Source: Mucilaginibacter sp.
GTDB taxonomy: Bacteria; Bacteroidota; Bacteroidia; Sphingobacteriales; Sphingobacteriaceae
DNA: 64,000 nt
Reading direction: 5' to 3'
Assembly: GCF_025359345.1 (NCBI RefSeq)
Contig: NZ_JANYGQ010000014.1
Location: 1 to 64,000, forward strand
Below, one piece after another: positions 51,301-60,542 of the stretch. Position 1 is the first letter of the stretch. Every line of letters begins with the position of its first letter. The position numbers and the translations under genes are program-made. A model generated the notes under the pieces. It saw only the letters and a program-made list of their open reading frames with translations. It searched no databases and was not told the DNA's origin.

Positions 51301-51961
51301 CAATTGATATACGCAAAATACCATCGCCGGTGATACCCGATATAGTTACCGTACGTATCAGGCCAGAGCCCGTAACAGTCACGATGCCATTAGCCGACCC
51401 TGTGGCTTTTAAGGTAATATTGCCAGCAGCCAATGTGCTGCTGTTAAAGTTGGCGTCGGCATAAGTTACCCTATAGGTTATCGGGCCGCCCCTGGTAAGA
51501 CTCAAAGAGGGGTGACTGATGGAAATTGACGGCGCCGTTTTATCAATGGTATAAGTTTGCCCGTTAAATGGCAGTGAATTGCTTATAGTTACTGATAAAC
51601 CTGTGTCGTTAGCCAGGTTTAGCTGAATAGTGCCATCCCCTGTGCCGGTGCTTACAGGCACTGTCCATGTGATATTGTCGCCGGTTACAGGCGTGCCGAT
51701 AATCGCGTTGTTTATGCCGGTAGCTGTTAAGCTAAAATTGCTTGCCGTTACCCCCGTTACAGCTACTCCAAATACAACAGTAAAGTTTACTGATGCTGCA
51801 TTGGTTGGGCTTGTAGTTGCCCGGCTAATTGAATTAATGGTGGCGTTGACTATGGCGCCTTCAAAATACCCGTAAACCCGGGCGCGGGATTGAAGTGGTA
51901 GTGCTGCAAACAAAATAATTGCGAAAACTGCAGCACACATTGTGGTAAAGCATCTTCTCAT
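48341..51961 (-). CDS. Giant secreted Ig/cadherin-like protein with type IX secretion C-terminal domain (paralogue A)
   Basis: 1206 residues. Signal peptide about 1-28 (ending PLQSRA). Residues about 40-720 are a series of bacterial Ig-like domains, each closing with DKTAPS/DNTAPT-like links. Residues about 725-1115 hold four cadherin-like beta-sandwich repeats of about 95 residues (pattern GPDYxDYTATV ... VTAxDGxxxxTYxLTITR). The last about 85 residues (NVSPNGDGKGDALKIDGI ... GTYFYSLEYKDGNETKHKTGFIVLKY) are a type B (CHU_C / gliding-motility-type) sorting domain for type IX secretion. Likely a cell-surface or released adhesin. The C-terminal half is almost identical to paralogue B at 52426. 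Confidence 0.9.
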   Translation of the reverse strand: MRRCFTTMCAAVFAIILFAALPLQSRARVYGYFEGAIVNATINSISRATTSPTNAASVNFTVVFGVAVTGVTASNFSLTATGINNAIIGTPVTGDNITWTVPVSTGTGDGTIQLNLANDTGLSVTISNSLPFNGQTYTIDKTAPSISISHPSLSLTRGGPITYRVTYADANFNSSTLAAGNITLKATGSANGIVTVTGSGLIRTVTISGITGDGILRISIAAGTASDLAGNTAAATGLSPAFTVDNTAPTVVSTAVFTGSDLYGVQTGIYYQFTFSEPITGADTSDFTVITTGDVKRSDMGIIPVNSTTFYVAIDLTGNDGTIKVNLNGSGVGIIDAAGNTAPGFTGGVVDIIDHIAPTIISIKRVDPNPTKALDLHYIVTFSEPVTGVDPSDFTPYTTGPVFGLVSGFDGSGTTYYVTVHVYRFNYGDGTVELDVVPNDPNPDDPTDPRDDPHDFAIFDAAGNAFDSGLTGQYYTVDFTAPQFKFGSRIWQSNNAEVNWSKVGDQLTLQFAYSEAVQSSAVTIAGHSITPTSSDGGVTWVANYTMTPDDTEGNVPFTFQGTDFVGYTSQQYTSSGVGHFLGFDKTRPSINISTPSQASIGTGTAGTVTYNVTYADAYFHASTLSPGDIKLNTSGTATGILSLSGSGTSYVVTVSGITGLGTLGISIAPGTANDVAGNIADATGPSTTFSVFPDASLASLATSAGKVSPAFNTNTTTGYTVSVPNAITTIAVTPTATDPNISDLEVRVNGGAPVFVASGTQSAALPLNAGSNTIAIQVTAHDGITTKTYTLTVNRSLSANNVLTTLKYLPGITQTKVSGPDYSDYTATVANTFTSITVTPATQDPTAAVKINGITVASGATSAPIALNVGLNIITTVVTAQNGAARTYKLTLRRQSSAFLTQLNYSPSITKTIVTGPEYQDYVATVANSYNYIIVNPAADDPAAAIAVNGTTVSSGASTAQIPLNVGPNTIATTVTAADGLTSKTYSLIVTRLPSSRLASLKYSPALVQTPVAGPDYKDYTATVGNNYNTVKVTPTTESAGATVKVNGATVASGANSNPIALNVGANTITTVVTAIDGSSTSIYVLTITRQPAPPVAVVMQYQQQESPITGSAIVVHQNVSPNGDGKGDALKIDGIAAYPNNTLQIMNRSGELVYQVKGYDNINKAFDGQSNINGKLQQAGTYFYSLEYKDGNETKHKTGFIVLKY

Positions 51962-52425
51962 AAGGTTTAGTTTTAAAATTGGGAATATATTGGAGCCTTG
52001 AACGTTTTTATACGCTTTAAATGCGCATAATATTTTATGATTTTATCGAATCAAAATACAATCCCGGCAAAATATTAGCCAAAAACCTAAATTTTTGTCT
52101 ATTTTAAACAATAGCTGTTAAAATCACTGAAAGTATAAACCAACTGAAAACCAGGGGATAGTAGGTATAATATAGCTTGGTTAGAAAACTGTAGGCTAAT
52201 GTATTAAAAAAAAATGTTATTGCAAGTTGCTTTTGTAATAGATCACCAGTTAGTTATTGTTTTTTTGGAAATATATTAAAATAGACAAAGACTTCTATAG
52301 CTAAAACCTGTTCAGAAATATCAGAAAACAGCAAAAAGCCTCACAAAGCTTATAAACTTCATAAGGCTTTAATATAGAGGCAGGTTTGCAGGTTCTCTCC
52401 CTCTTGCCGCAGGGATCAATTAACC
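51962..52425. other. AT-rich spacer between the two giant genes
   Basis: 464 bases with no credible ORF. It should hold the promoter of paralogue A (right of 51961) and the terminator of paralogue B (52335-52370). No dispersed repeat was recognised. Confidence 0.6.
52335..52370 (-). terminator. Terminator after giant protein paralogue B
   Basis: On the minus strand AAAGCCT (52370-52364) pairs with AGGCTTT (52341-52335), loop about 22 bases with minor internal pairing, and is followed by TTGC after T5. Lies 56 bases after the stop of the gene at 52426. Confidence 0.5.
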
Positions 52426-55400
52426 CTAATACTTCAACACAATAAATCCGGTTTTATGCTTCGTCTCATTCCCGTCCTTGTATTCTAAGGAGTAAAAATA
52501 AGTACCCGCCTGTTGTAATTTGCCATTGATGTTTGACTGCCCGTCGAATGCTTTGTTGACATTGTCGTAGCCTTTTACCTGGTAAACCAGTTCGCCGTTG
52601 CGGTTCATTATTTGTAATGTATTATTGGGATAAGCCGCTATGCCATCTATCTTCAGCGCGTCGCCCTTGCCATCGCCATTAGGCGAAACGTTTTGGTGCA
52701 CCACAATTGCACTGTTTGCAATCGGCGGCTCCTGCTGTTGATATTGCATTACAACAGCAACCGGAGGTGCAGGTTGCCTGGTTATGGTTAAAACATAGGT
52801 TGAAGATGATGAACCATCGCTGGCGGTTACCACGGTGGTAATAGTATTTGCACCCACGTTCAGCGCTATCGGGTCCGAATCCGCACCTGGGGCTACTGTG
52901 GCGCCATTAACTTTCACTGTTGCTCCGGCGCCTTCAGTTGTCGGGGTTACTTTAACAATGGTGAAGCTGTTCGATACCGTTGCTGTATAGTCTTTATAGT
53001 CGGGACCGGTTACCGGTGTCTGCACCAAAGCAGGGTAATATTTAAGGCTGGTTAACAGGCTTGATGGAAGACGGGTCACTACCAGTCTATACGTTTTTGA
53101 TGTAAGACCGTCGGCTGCGGTGACTATTGTGGTTATAGTGTTGGGGCCAACGTTTAATGGTATTTGGGTTGATGAGGTGCCCGATACTACCGTTGTGCCG
53201 TTAACCGATATTGAAGCAGCGGCGTCCTGCGCTGTTGGCCTTACTATAATGTAGCTGTACGAATTTGCCACCGTTGCTGTATAATCCTGGTAATCGGGCC
53301 CGGCCACCAGTGTTTGTACCATTGGCGGGCTGTAATTTAACCTGGTTAGCAGTGCCGACGACTGTCGCCTTATGGTTATGCTATACGTTTTAGTTGCCCC
53401 GCTTTGCGCGGTAACTATGGTGTTAATGGTATTGAGGCCAACGTTCAGCGTTATTGGGTTTGATGCCGAGCCAGATGCTACGATTGTGCCGTTTACGGTA
53501 ACCGTGGCAGTTGCATCCTGTGTAGTTGGGGTTACAGTAATAGTGGTTACCTTATTGGCCACCGTTGCGGTATAATCCCTATAATCAGGGCCGGCTACCT
53601 GTGTTTTTGCCAAGGTAGGGCTGTAAGTGAGCGTGGTTAGAAGAGCGTCTTTCGATAAAACCGTTACAGTAAACGGAGAAACCGCCGATATGCACCCGGT
53701 AGCTGTATTTTGAATGGTTAAATTAAAATCGTAAGTGCCTGCTTTAAGGCCCGAAGGTAAATTAACCGATATGTTGGGCACAAGCGTAAAACCATTTACC
53801 GTGCTGAAGCCTGTCATTACCCGTGTGCCGGTTGTTATGAAGTAAATATAATTACCTGCGGATACTCCACTGTAAGGCAGCGCAAAAGTAGTAGCCGTTG
53901 TGGTTACAGGCGTTACTGCGCCCGCGGTTATGGTAGGCAAATCGTTAACCGTGCCGCTAACAGCTTCAGCCTGGTCTGTTACACCTGTTGATTTTACGGT
54001 AATATCTCCGGCTGGTGTTCCTGTTGCTGATCCGGCAATGCGAACAAAAACGTCCTGCTGGCTCACCACGCCCGCGGTTTCAGTAAATGTTAACTGGCTG
54101 GCGAACCCGTTGCCTGTTGTTTTGCTTATTTCGTAGCCCGATGGCGCATCAATCACAATATCGGCTGTTAAATTAGTGCCTGATACCTTGAAACTCTGTT
54201 CAGTCGAGGGACTCCCCGCGCAACTGTTGAATGCGTTTAGCGTGCCGGTTAATGTTACCGTTGCAGGTAGCGGCGGCGCATTTACTGTTACCGAAAATGG
54301 TATATCGGCCGATGAGTTGCCGGCAGCCTGGTTGCGCACGCTAAAAATAAAATCGTAAGTGCCGGCTACGGTTGCAGGTATGGGTATAGTTACCGGGTTT
54401 GGCGAATTGAGCGAAAAATTACTTATTGGGCTAAAGCCGGGCATTTGGTTAGTAGCCGCTACCACCACCGAGTACAAATTGGGCGCGCCACTTACATCAC
54501 TGTAGCTAACAGTGAACGAGGTTGATGTTTCCTCGACATTTGGCACCGGCGATAGTATTACATGCGGAAGCGTGGTATTGATGGTTACAGCCAGCCCCCC
54601 TGATGCCCCACTTGTATTGCCGGCAGCATCTGTGGCTTTTGCAGTTATGGTGTGGTTGCCTTGACTCAAAGCCGAGCTTGTTATTGACCAGTTGCCGCCT
54701 GTGGCTGTAGCGCTTCCTAACGAGGTTGTACCGTCGGTATCGTAAAGCGTTACAGTTGATTCCGGCTCTGCTGTGCCGGTAAATGTTGGGGTGGTAACAT
54801 TGGTAATGTTGTCGCCCGGCGTGCCGCTGTCGCTCGCCGCCGCCATTACCGGCGTTGAAGTAACAGCGGGAGGCGTGTTATCAAATTCGATGTCGTCGCC
54901 TGCTGAAAGATCGTTATAAACAACGCTGGCATTGCCCGCTAAATCTGAGTATTGGGCGGTGAAATGTATCCTGCCTTCTGCATCGCCCGAGGTCATGGTG
55001 TAACTTGCGGTCCAGGTTGTGCCGGATACGAAGCTGGGGGTAACTGCATGACCGCCGATAACTACCGATGGTGTTTGTACCGCCTCGCTTGTACCGAAAT
55101 CGAGCGTAACAACATCGCCTGTCACAGCAACGTCGGTATTACCCGGGTGGTTTGAATGATAGTATAGCGAAGTTGCCGTTGGTGCAGTTTTATCAATGGT
55201 GTAAACTTCGCCAACAAACGGCAGGCTGTTGCTTACTCCCGACGAGCCTGTTGCATCTGTAAAGTTAAGACCGATGGTGCCACCACCTGTTCCTGTGCTT
55301 ACGGCCACCGTCCAGGTATTTCCTGAACCTGATACACTGGTAATGCTTGCATCACCTATGCTGCCGGCAGCCAGCGCGAAATTACTTGCTGAAAGCCCCG

Positions 55401-55992
55401 CAATGCCGGCGGCAAAAGTAACCGTATAGTTTACGCCCGATGCGTTGGTTGGCGATGTATTTGCCCTGGCTATCGAGCTGATGCTTGTGGGAACAGTCAG
55501 GTCATATGTCCAATCCTCTATAAAGAAAGAGATGTTTGTTCCGGTAATCCTAACCTCATCTACGTTGTTAAAACCAGATTGACCGGAAAAATCGAAACTA
55601 ATTTCATTGCCTTTTATTGCGATGGGTATTCCACCGGTTACCGCCGACCCGCCACGAAACCCGGTAACGATGGCATTTACGTCGCCGGATAAGCCGCCAT
55701 CCCGGTCCAGGCCTAAACTAATCAGCTGAAAGGCGTTTCCACTCGCGGCTTTTATCGAAAAAAACGACCCTGGATTACCGGAACTCAGCGAGAGTGCGTT
55801 CGGGCCGGGGAGTTGTTCCAGATCGCCATCAGTGTCATATATAAACGGACCGTAAGTGTGCGGCTTACTGACAACCTGATCGGTACTCCAGTAGCTGTCG
55901 AATGTTTCGGTTACATTTTGCGCTTTTAGCGTCGAAAAGGCGCCGGCGGCAAAAATGAAAATAAGGGTGAGTTTTGTAAAAAGGTTTTTCAT
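52426..55992 (-). CDS. Giant secreted Ig/cadherin-like protein with type IX secretion C-terminal domain (paralogue B)
   Basis: 1188 residues from ATG 55992 (MKNLFTKLTLIFIFAAG; signal peptide ending LKAQ); the frame opens 22 codons earlier. The first 145 mature residues are unique (VTETFDSYWSTDQVV ... SFFIEDWTYDLTV), possibly a ligand module. Then Ig-like domains, one of which (ISSIARANTSPTNASGVNYTV) parallels paralogue A, a Big_3-like segment with TVTLYDTDGTTSLGSATATGGNW, and SprB/PKD-type repeats, three cadherin-like repeats (about 830-1100), and the CHU_C sorting domain. From about residue 815 on, the DNA is about 90 percent identical to paralogue A by eye. Probable adhesin. Confidence 0.9.
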   Translation of the reverse strand: MKNLFTKLTLIFIFAAGAFSTLKAQNVTETFDSYWSTDQVVSKPHTYGPFIYDTDGDLEQLPGPNALSLSSGNPGSFFSIKAASGNAFQLISLGLDRDGGLSGDVNAIVTGFRGGSAVTGGIPIAIKGNEISFDFSGQSGFNNVDEVRITGTNISFFIEDWTYDLTVPTSISSIARANTSPTNASGVNYTVTFAAGIAGLSASNFALAAGSIGDASITSVSGSGNTWTVAVSTGTGGGTIGLNFTDATGSSGVSNSLPFVGEVYTIDKTAPTATSLYYHSNHPGNTDVAVTGDVVTLDFGTSEAVQTPSVVIGGHAVTPSFVSGTTWTASYTMTSGDAEGRIHFTAQYSDLAGNASVVYNDLSAGDDIEFDNTPPAVTSTPVMAAASDSGTPGDNITNVTTPTFTGTAEPESTVTLYDTDGTTSLGSATATGGNWSITSSALSQGNHTITAKATDAAGNTSGASGGLAVTINTTLPHVILSPVPNVEETSTSFTVSYSDVSGAPNLYSVVVAATNQMPGFSPISNFSLNSPNPVTIPIPATVAGTYDFIFSVRNQAAGNSSADIPFSVTVNAPPLPATVTLTGTLNAFNSCAGSPSTEQSFKVSGTNLTADIVIDAPSGYEISKTTGNGFASQLTFTETAGVVSQQDVFVRIAGSATGTPAGDITVKSTGVTDQAEAVSGTVNDLPTITAGAVTPVTTTATTFALPYSGVSAGNYIYFITTGTRVMTGFSTVNGFTLVPNISVNLPSGLKAGTYDFNLTIQNTATGCISAVSPFTVTVLSKDALLTTLTYSPTLAKTQVAGPDYRDYTATVANKVTTITVTPTTQDATATVTVNGTIVASGSASNPITLNVGLNTINTIVTAQSGATKTYSITIRRQSSALLTRLNYSPPMVQTLVAGPDYQDYTATVANSYSYIIVRPTAQDAAASISVNGTTVVSGTSSTQIPLNVGPNTITTIVTAADGLTSKTYRLVVTRLPSSLLTSLKYYPALVQTPVTGPDYKDYTATVSNSFTIVKVTPTTEGAGATVKVNGATVAPGADSDPIALNVGANTITTVVTASDGSSSSTYVLTITRQPAPPVAVVMQYQQQEPPIANSAIVVHQNVSPNGDGKGDALKIDGIAAYPNNTLQIMNRNGELVYQVKGYDNVNKAFDGQSNINGKLQQAGTYFYSLEYKDGNETKHKTGFIVLKY

Positions 55993-56589
55993 GCAGAATT
56001 TTTTTGATGTGAAAAAAATTGTCGGTATAAATATTGTCTGCCATCTAAAATCAGGCATCTTGTTTTTATAAACTATAAAATACGCCTGATATCGGGGTGT
56101 ATTTTTTATTCGCGCTTACCACTATATTCTTTTTGCACAGGCCATTGCTATTCGGGGTAAATAGCACCCGTAATACACTCATTAAAAGGCGAATAAATTT
56201 ATTCAATTTTTTTAATAATTACAATAACACGATAATATTTCCGGCATGGCTGAATGCCAGCCACCATGCCCTTGCGTTAGTGATAGCAGTGGATACCGGC
56301 CGCTTCGAGTGCCTCAGCGCAGGCCGCGCCTAAGGCCTGCAGGCGTATGAAAGGATAGCACGGCCCGGCTTATATCAGCCGGGAACGCCATGATAATCAG
56401 TTGGCAGTTGGTAGCCGGGCGTTCAGAACCCTTGCATCGCCAATCTTACTTCATTTTCAAATCATCAAATCAACACATCTTCAAATCATCCCCCCCTGTC
56501 ACCAAAAATTTACCAAAATCTCCGTCATCCCAACAACAAAGTTACATGGGTTGCTGGGTGGTAAAAAGTAAAAATCACACTTTTGCGGC
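55993..56589. other. Spacer between giant protein B and the TonB receptor
   Basis: 597 bases between divergent genes, with no credible ORF. Left part is AT-rich and should carry the promoter of paralogue B. The middle holds repeat copy B (56275-56381). The right part is rich in CAAATCATC words and ends with CACTTTTG five bases before the receptor ATG, a poor -7 match. Confidence 0.6.
56275..56381. repeat. Second-family intergenic repeat (copy B)
   Basis: GTTAGTGATAGCAGTGGATACC at the left, then GGCCGCGCCTAAGGCCTGCA, GGCGTATGAAAGGATAGC and CGGCCCGGCTTATATCAGCC. Same order as the reverse complement of 4879-4962, with an extra GC-rich block of about 20 bases in the middle. Confidence 0.75.
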
Positions 56590-59142
56590 ATGAACCCCAA
56601 TTTGATAAAGACAGTCTTTTTTTCGCTTTTTATATTTTCATTTATAGCTGTTAAAGCGCAGCAAACCGGCGGCACCGTTAGCGGTAAACTGGTTGATGCC
56701 ACTAATAGCCAGCCATTGGAGCTTGCTACTGTATCATTGGTGAGCAAGGTGGATAACCATACTGTTAAAAGCATGCAAACCGACCTGCAGGGCAATTTCA
56801 GCCTTACGGGCATCAACGACGGCCAATACCTGCTACGGGCCACGTATGTAAGCTACCTGAGCTATTTAAACAGCAACATTAATATATCAGCTGCCAATCG
56901 CCAGGTTGATCTTGGTAACATAAAGCTAAGCCCGGCTAAAGGTGTGCTGAAAGAGGTGACCATTACCGCCCAAAAAAGCCAGATACAGCTGGGTATCGAC
57001 AAAAAATCGTTCAATGTGGAACAAAGCATTGTGAGCCAGGGCGGCTCGGCTACGGATCTGCTGGCGAATGTGCCATCGGTACAGGTGGATGTGGATGGCA
57101 ATTTGAGCCTGCGCGGGTCGACCAGTGTGAAGGTGCTGATCAATGGGAAGTCGTCGGCGCTGACGGGCGGGAATATTGCGGATATTTTGCAGTCGATACC
57201 GGCGAGTGCGATAGAGACCATTGAGGTGATTACCAACCCGTCGTCGAAATACGATGCGGAGGGGCAGTCGGGGATCATCAATATTGTGCTGAAAAAGAAT
57301 GCGCAGAAGGGCTTTACCGGGTCGGTTTCGGCAACGGTGGGTACGCAAAACACTGTAAATACTAACGCCGCCATTGCTTACCAAAACAGCAAGGTGAACA
57401 TATATGCCAACTACAGCTTCCGCAAGGGCACGCGCATTGGCGATGGCTTCTCCAACAAGCTGACCAACGTGGGGGATACCCTGCTGCAAAGCCAGAATCA
57501 AATTCAAAACCAATCGTTTACGTTTACGGGGCATAACATCCGCAGCGGCATTGATATCAACCTTGATGATAAAACCACGTTGGGCTTTTCGGATAACATC
57601 AACATCCGCGACCGCGACCGCACGCAAACCGGCGGTACGCTGATCAGCCAGAACAATAGCCTGTTGCAGCGCATCAACCAAAATAATTTTTCGCACGGAA
57701 CTGGTACCGATATTGATTTTAACATCGACTTTAACCACAAATACAAAAAGAAGGGCGAAGAGCTTACCGCCAACGTAAACTACAGCACCGATAAGAACAA
57801 CAATTTTGATAACCTGCTGACCGAGTACAACGATTATACTTTGCCGCAGCCCTACAGCAAATCGCAGCAAAACAATACTACGGTTGGTCGCGGCCATAAC
57901 TGGAACTTCCAGACCGATTTTACGCTGCCCCTCACCAACGGCAAGCTGGAAGCCGGCCTGCGCAGCCAAATAAATAACAGCGACAATAACTACATTGTCG
58001 ATACCCTTAACAACACCAGCGGCAGCTTTGATTACAACCCGTTTTTGAGCAACCGCTTTATTTATAAAGAAAACATAAACGCCGCCTACACCAATTACCA
58101 GCACCAGTTTGGCAATTTCGGTCTGCAGGTGGGTTTGCGGTTGGAGGATTCGCATATCCGCACCTCGCTTACCGACAGCGTGACCGAGCAGCACAAGCAG
58201 GACTACCTGCGCCTGTATCCCAGCGTGTTTTTAAGCCAGAAGCTGAGCGAAAACCAAACCCTGCAACTGAGTTACACCCGCCGCGTACAACGCCCACGCG
58301 ACCGCCAGCTATCGCCGTTTGTTGACCAGAGCGACCGCCTGAACTACCAGCAAGGTAACCCGGACCTGCGGCCGGAAGACACCCACGCGTTTGAACTGAG
58401 CTATATTAACTACTTTACCGGCGTTACGCTAACCTCGTCGCTTTACTACAGGCTTACCAACGGGGTTATACAGCGCATTACCACGCCGCTGAGCCCGACA
58501 AATATCGATACCTCGCTCACTACGTTCCAGAACATAAAGAGCGCCTCGAACGCCGGTTACGAGCTGATTGCCAAGGTGAGCCCAAGCCCGATACTGGACC
58601 TTACCGCCAACGTGAACGTTTACTACCGCCATATTGACGGCGACGCGGCCTTTAACTTAGCCACCACCAGCGGCTACGCCTGGAACGCCAACCTTACCGG
58701 CAACCTGAAACCCTTTAAAAAACTGGGCATACAACTGCGCGGCGACTACCAGGCCCCGCAGGTAATACCCCAGGGCAAAATGCGCGCCATGTACGGGCTG
58801 GACGGCGGCGTTAAATACGATATTACCAAAACCCTTAGCCTGGGCGGCAACGTGCGCGACATATTTAACAGCCGCAAATTCCGCTCGGATATAAATTACA
58901 ATACGCCTTACTTTACCAGCAGCACCGTGAGCGAACGCCGCTTTGGCACCCGCACCGGCATGGTGACCCTAAGCTGGCGCTTTGGCAACAACGGCATACC
59001 GCAAAAACGTAAAGACAAAAAGGACAACAACCAACAACAGGACCAGGATAATACGCCGGATGAAAACGGCGGCGGTGGTGCTGCGCCGGGTGCCGGTGGT
59101 GGCGCTGCGCCTGCGGGTGGGGTTGTGAAGGGGAAAGGTTGA
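56590..59142 (+). CDS. TonB-dependent receptor (outer-membrane beta-barrel protein 3 type)
   Basis: 850 residues. Signal peptide about 1-23 (ending AVKAQ), carboxypeptidase-like regulatory domain about 27-112 (GTVSGKLVDATNSQPLELATVSL), plug about 120-235 (LLANVPSVQVDVDGNLSLRGSTSVKVLINGK, then YDAEGQSGIINIVLKKN), then a barrel of the PF14905 type. It differs from SusC proteins and has no SusD neighbour; such receptors are thought to import siderophores, peptides or other ligands. The C-terminus is odd: after the last strand (MVTLSWRFG) comes a basic, Gln-rich then Gly/Ala/Pro-rich tail of about 55 residues. Terminator at 59172. Confidence 0.92.
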   Translation: MNPNLIKTVFFSLFIFSFIAVKAQQTGGTVSGKLVDATNSQPLELATVSLVSKVDNHTVKSMQTDLQGNFSLTGINDGQYLLRATYVSYLSYLNSNINISAANRQVDLGNIKLSPAKGVLKEVTITAQKSQIQLGIDKKSFNVEQSIVSQGGSATDLLANVPSVQVDVDGNLSLRGSTSVKVLINGKSSALTGGNIADILQSIPASAIETIEVITNPSSKYDAEGQSGIINIVLKKNAQKGFTGSVSATVGTQNTVNTNAAIAYQNSKVNIYANYSFRKGTRIGDGFSNKLTNVGDTLLQSQNQIQNQSFTFTGHNIRSGIDINLDDKTTLGFSDNINIRDRDRTQTGGTLISQNNSLLQRINQNNFSHGTGTDIDFNIDFNHKYKKKGEELTANVNYSTDKNNNFDNLLTEYNDYTLPQPYSKSQQNNTTVGRGHNWNFQTDFTLPLTNGKLEAGLRSQINNSDNNYIVDTLNNTSGSFDYNPFLSNRFIYKENINAAYTNYQHQFGNFGLQVGLRLEDSHIRTSLTDSVTEQHKQDYLRLYPSVFLSQKLSENQTLQLSYTRRVQRPRDRQLSPFVDQSDRLNYQQGNPDLRPEDTHAFELSYINYFTGVTLTSSLYYRLTNGVIQRITTPLSPTNIDTSLTTFQNIKSASNAGYELIAKVSPSPILDLTANVNVYYRHIDGDAAFNLATTSGYAWNANLTGNLKPFKKLGIQLRGDYQAPQVIPQGKMRAMYGLDGGVKYDITKTLSLGGNVRDIFNSRKFRSDINYNTPYFTSSTVSERRFGTRTGMVTLSWRFGNNGIPQKRKDKKDNNQQQDQDNTPDENGGGGAAPGAGGGAAPAGGVVKGKG

Positions 59143-59171
59143 TTTTTTAGGAATTTTAGATATTTTGGAGG

Positions 59172-59205
59172 AAAGACTCGCCGGTGATGGCGGGTCTTTT
59201 TTTGT
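59172..59205 (+). terminator. Rho-independent terminator after the TonB receptor
   Basis: AAAGACTCGCC (59172-59182) pairs with GGCGGGTCTTT (59189-59199) with one G-T wobble, 6-base loop, followed by TTTTTGTG. Lies 30 bases after the stop codon. Confidence 0.88.
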
Positions 59206-59607
59206 GCGTTGAAACGTTCCTGTGCACAGTGAAACACAAGGAACAGGGTGGAACAGTAAGTAGTGAATAATTTTTGGCGAAAAGTGTGTTCCCGGGTTGT
59301 TATGGCTGTTTTTTGCTTGAAAACCATTGCGAAAAATGCGAAAAGTGCTGACAAAATGGTGTCAGCGTTTATATCGTTTTTTATGTTATGGTGATTAACA
59401 GGGAGGTTACTCGTTACTTTGTTACCTGGCAGCGGGCTACTAGCCTGGAGCCTATGCAGCAGGGAAAAAGGAAAAACGCTTGGGGTAGCGGTGAGGCGGC
59501 AGTGAGGGAAAAATCGACTTGCTCCGTTTACAAGGTGTTTAGTAAAAAACGTTTAAAAATTTTGAAATATATAAGTTGTTTTTTAGATTTATAAAAACCT
59601 TATTCAC
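59206..59607. other. Spacer before the AT-rich region
   Basis: About 400 bases with no recognised gene. A 68-codon frame (59388-59594) lacks family resemblance and a convincing start, and is not called. From about 59540 the composition turns AT-rich and stays so to the window end. Confidence 0.5.
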
Positions 59608-60444
59608 ATGGATTCACAAGACATTATTTTCAACTGTGTAGGTATCGGCCTTATTGCTACTGGAATCATTTTTATCCTAATCCGTGCTGGTCGAAATAGC
59701 TCTACTACGATAGATATACACGGAAAAAAAATCGTAACCAAAGAGATTGGATTTTTGCTTATTGTATCAGGCCTTATTTTTCTTTATTTCGGATTGCACC
59801 AACATAAAGGAAAGTTTATATTAAGTGGAACGGTAACTGATAAAGCTGGTAAGGGGATTGAAAACACAATGGTTAGATTCGTTTCAGATGACGAACAGGA
59901 CTCTACAAAGTCAATTGTAACAACTTCAGATGGCGATGGAAAATTTACGCTTTACACAAGCAAAGAAGACATTTCCGGTAGATTATTTTTTTCTTATAAA
60001 TCTTTTCGAAAATCTAAAATCGCTTCATTCTCTCAAAGTATAAACAACAACGGTGATATTTCCTTAGATACGCTTACTATCCGTCACGAGAAAAAAAAAT
60101 CGTTAAAAATTCTTTCTAATGTTTCCGAACCTATTGCTAAAGATATAGAAAAAGAGCTTAGGCAAAAGCTCAAAAATGATTCTGTTGGAACATTAGTGAT
60201 AAGGTTTTTTTATCAAAAAGACAATCTGGTTGACCATCACGACGGCAATGAAGAATATCTTTCCAGAGGTCAGGTATTTGGAAAATTCAACAACGAAACA
60301 TTTCTGGTATCAAATCAGCAATTAGATCAAGTGTCGTTAATGGACAAAAACAGTGTTGAAATAAATCTCCAAAATCAGGTCGAGTTGATCGTTAGCAAAA
60401 ACATTAAAAATATATGCGACAAGATAATTAAACAACTAAAGTGA
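59608..60444 (+). CDS. Membrane protein with carboxypeptidase-like regulatory domain
   Basis: 278 residues. Two N-terminal membrane helices (about 7-25, IIFNCVGIGLIATGIIFIL, and 47-64, IGFLLIVSGLIFLYFGL), then a carboxypeptidase-regulatory-like beta domain (about 72-155: FILSGTVTDKAGKGIENTMVRF ... DGDGKFTLYTS ... LFFSYKSFR), then a charged alpha/beta domain of about 115 residues of unknown type. Low GC and codon use unlike the core genes. Orientation differs from the next gene. No function assigned. Confidence 0.7.
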   Translation: MDSQDIIFNCVGIGLIATGIIFILIRAGRNSSTTIDIHGKKIVTKEIGFLLIVSGLIFLYFGLHQHKGKFILSGTVTDKAGKGIENTMVRFVSDDEQDSTKSIVTTSDGDGKFTLYTSKEDISGRLFFSYKSFRKSKIASFSQSINNNGDISLDTLTIRHEKKKSLKILSNVSEPIAKDIEKELRQKLKNDSVGTLVIRFFYQKDNLVDHHDGNEEYLSRGQVFGKFNNETFLVSNQQLDQVSLMDKNSVEINLQNQVELIVSKNIKNICDKIIKQLK

Positions 60445-60542
60445 AAATATTACATTCAATCATTTCCCGTTTTTTTTTACCAATTTATCTATAGCACAAC
60501 ATAATACCACCACTATTTAACAATAAACTGGTTCTTGAGACC

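Noticed and set aside
56926..58194. 422-codon open frame on the minus strand inside the TonB receptor gene
   Set aside because: It is an antisense shadow of a clearly conserved receptor. The protein is Val/Ile/Arg-rich without motifs, and no promoter or start context supports it.
59388..59594. 68-codon frame before the AT-rich region
   Set aside because: No similarity to a known family, no good ribosome site, and unusual composition. It could not be supported.
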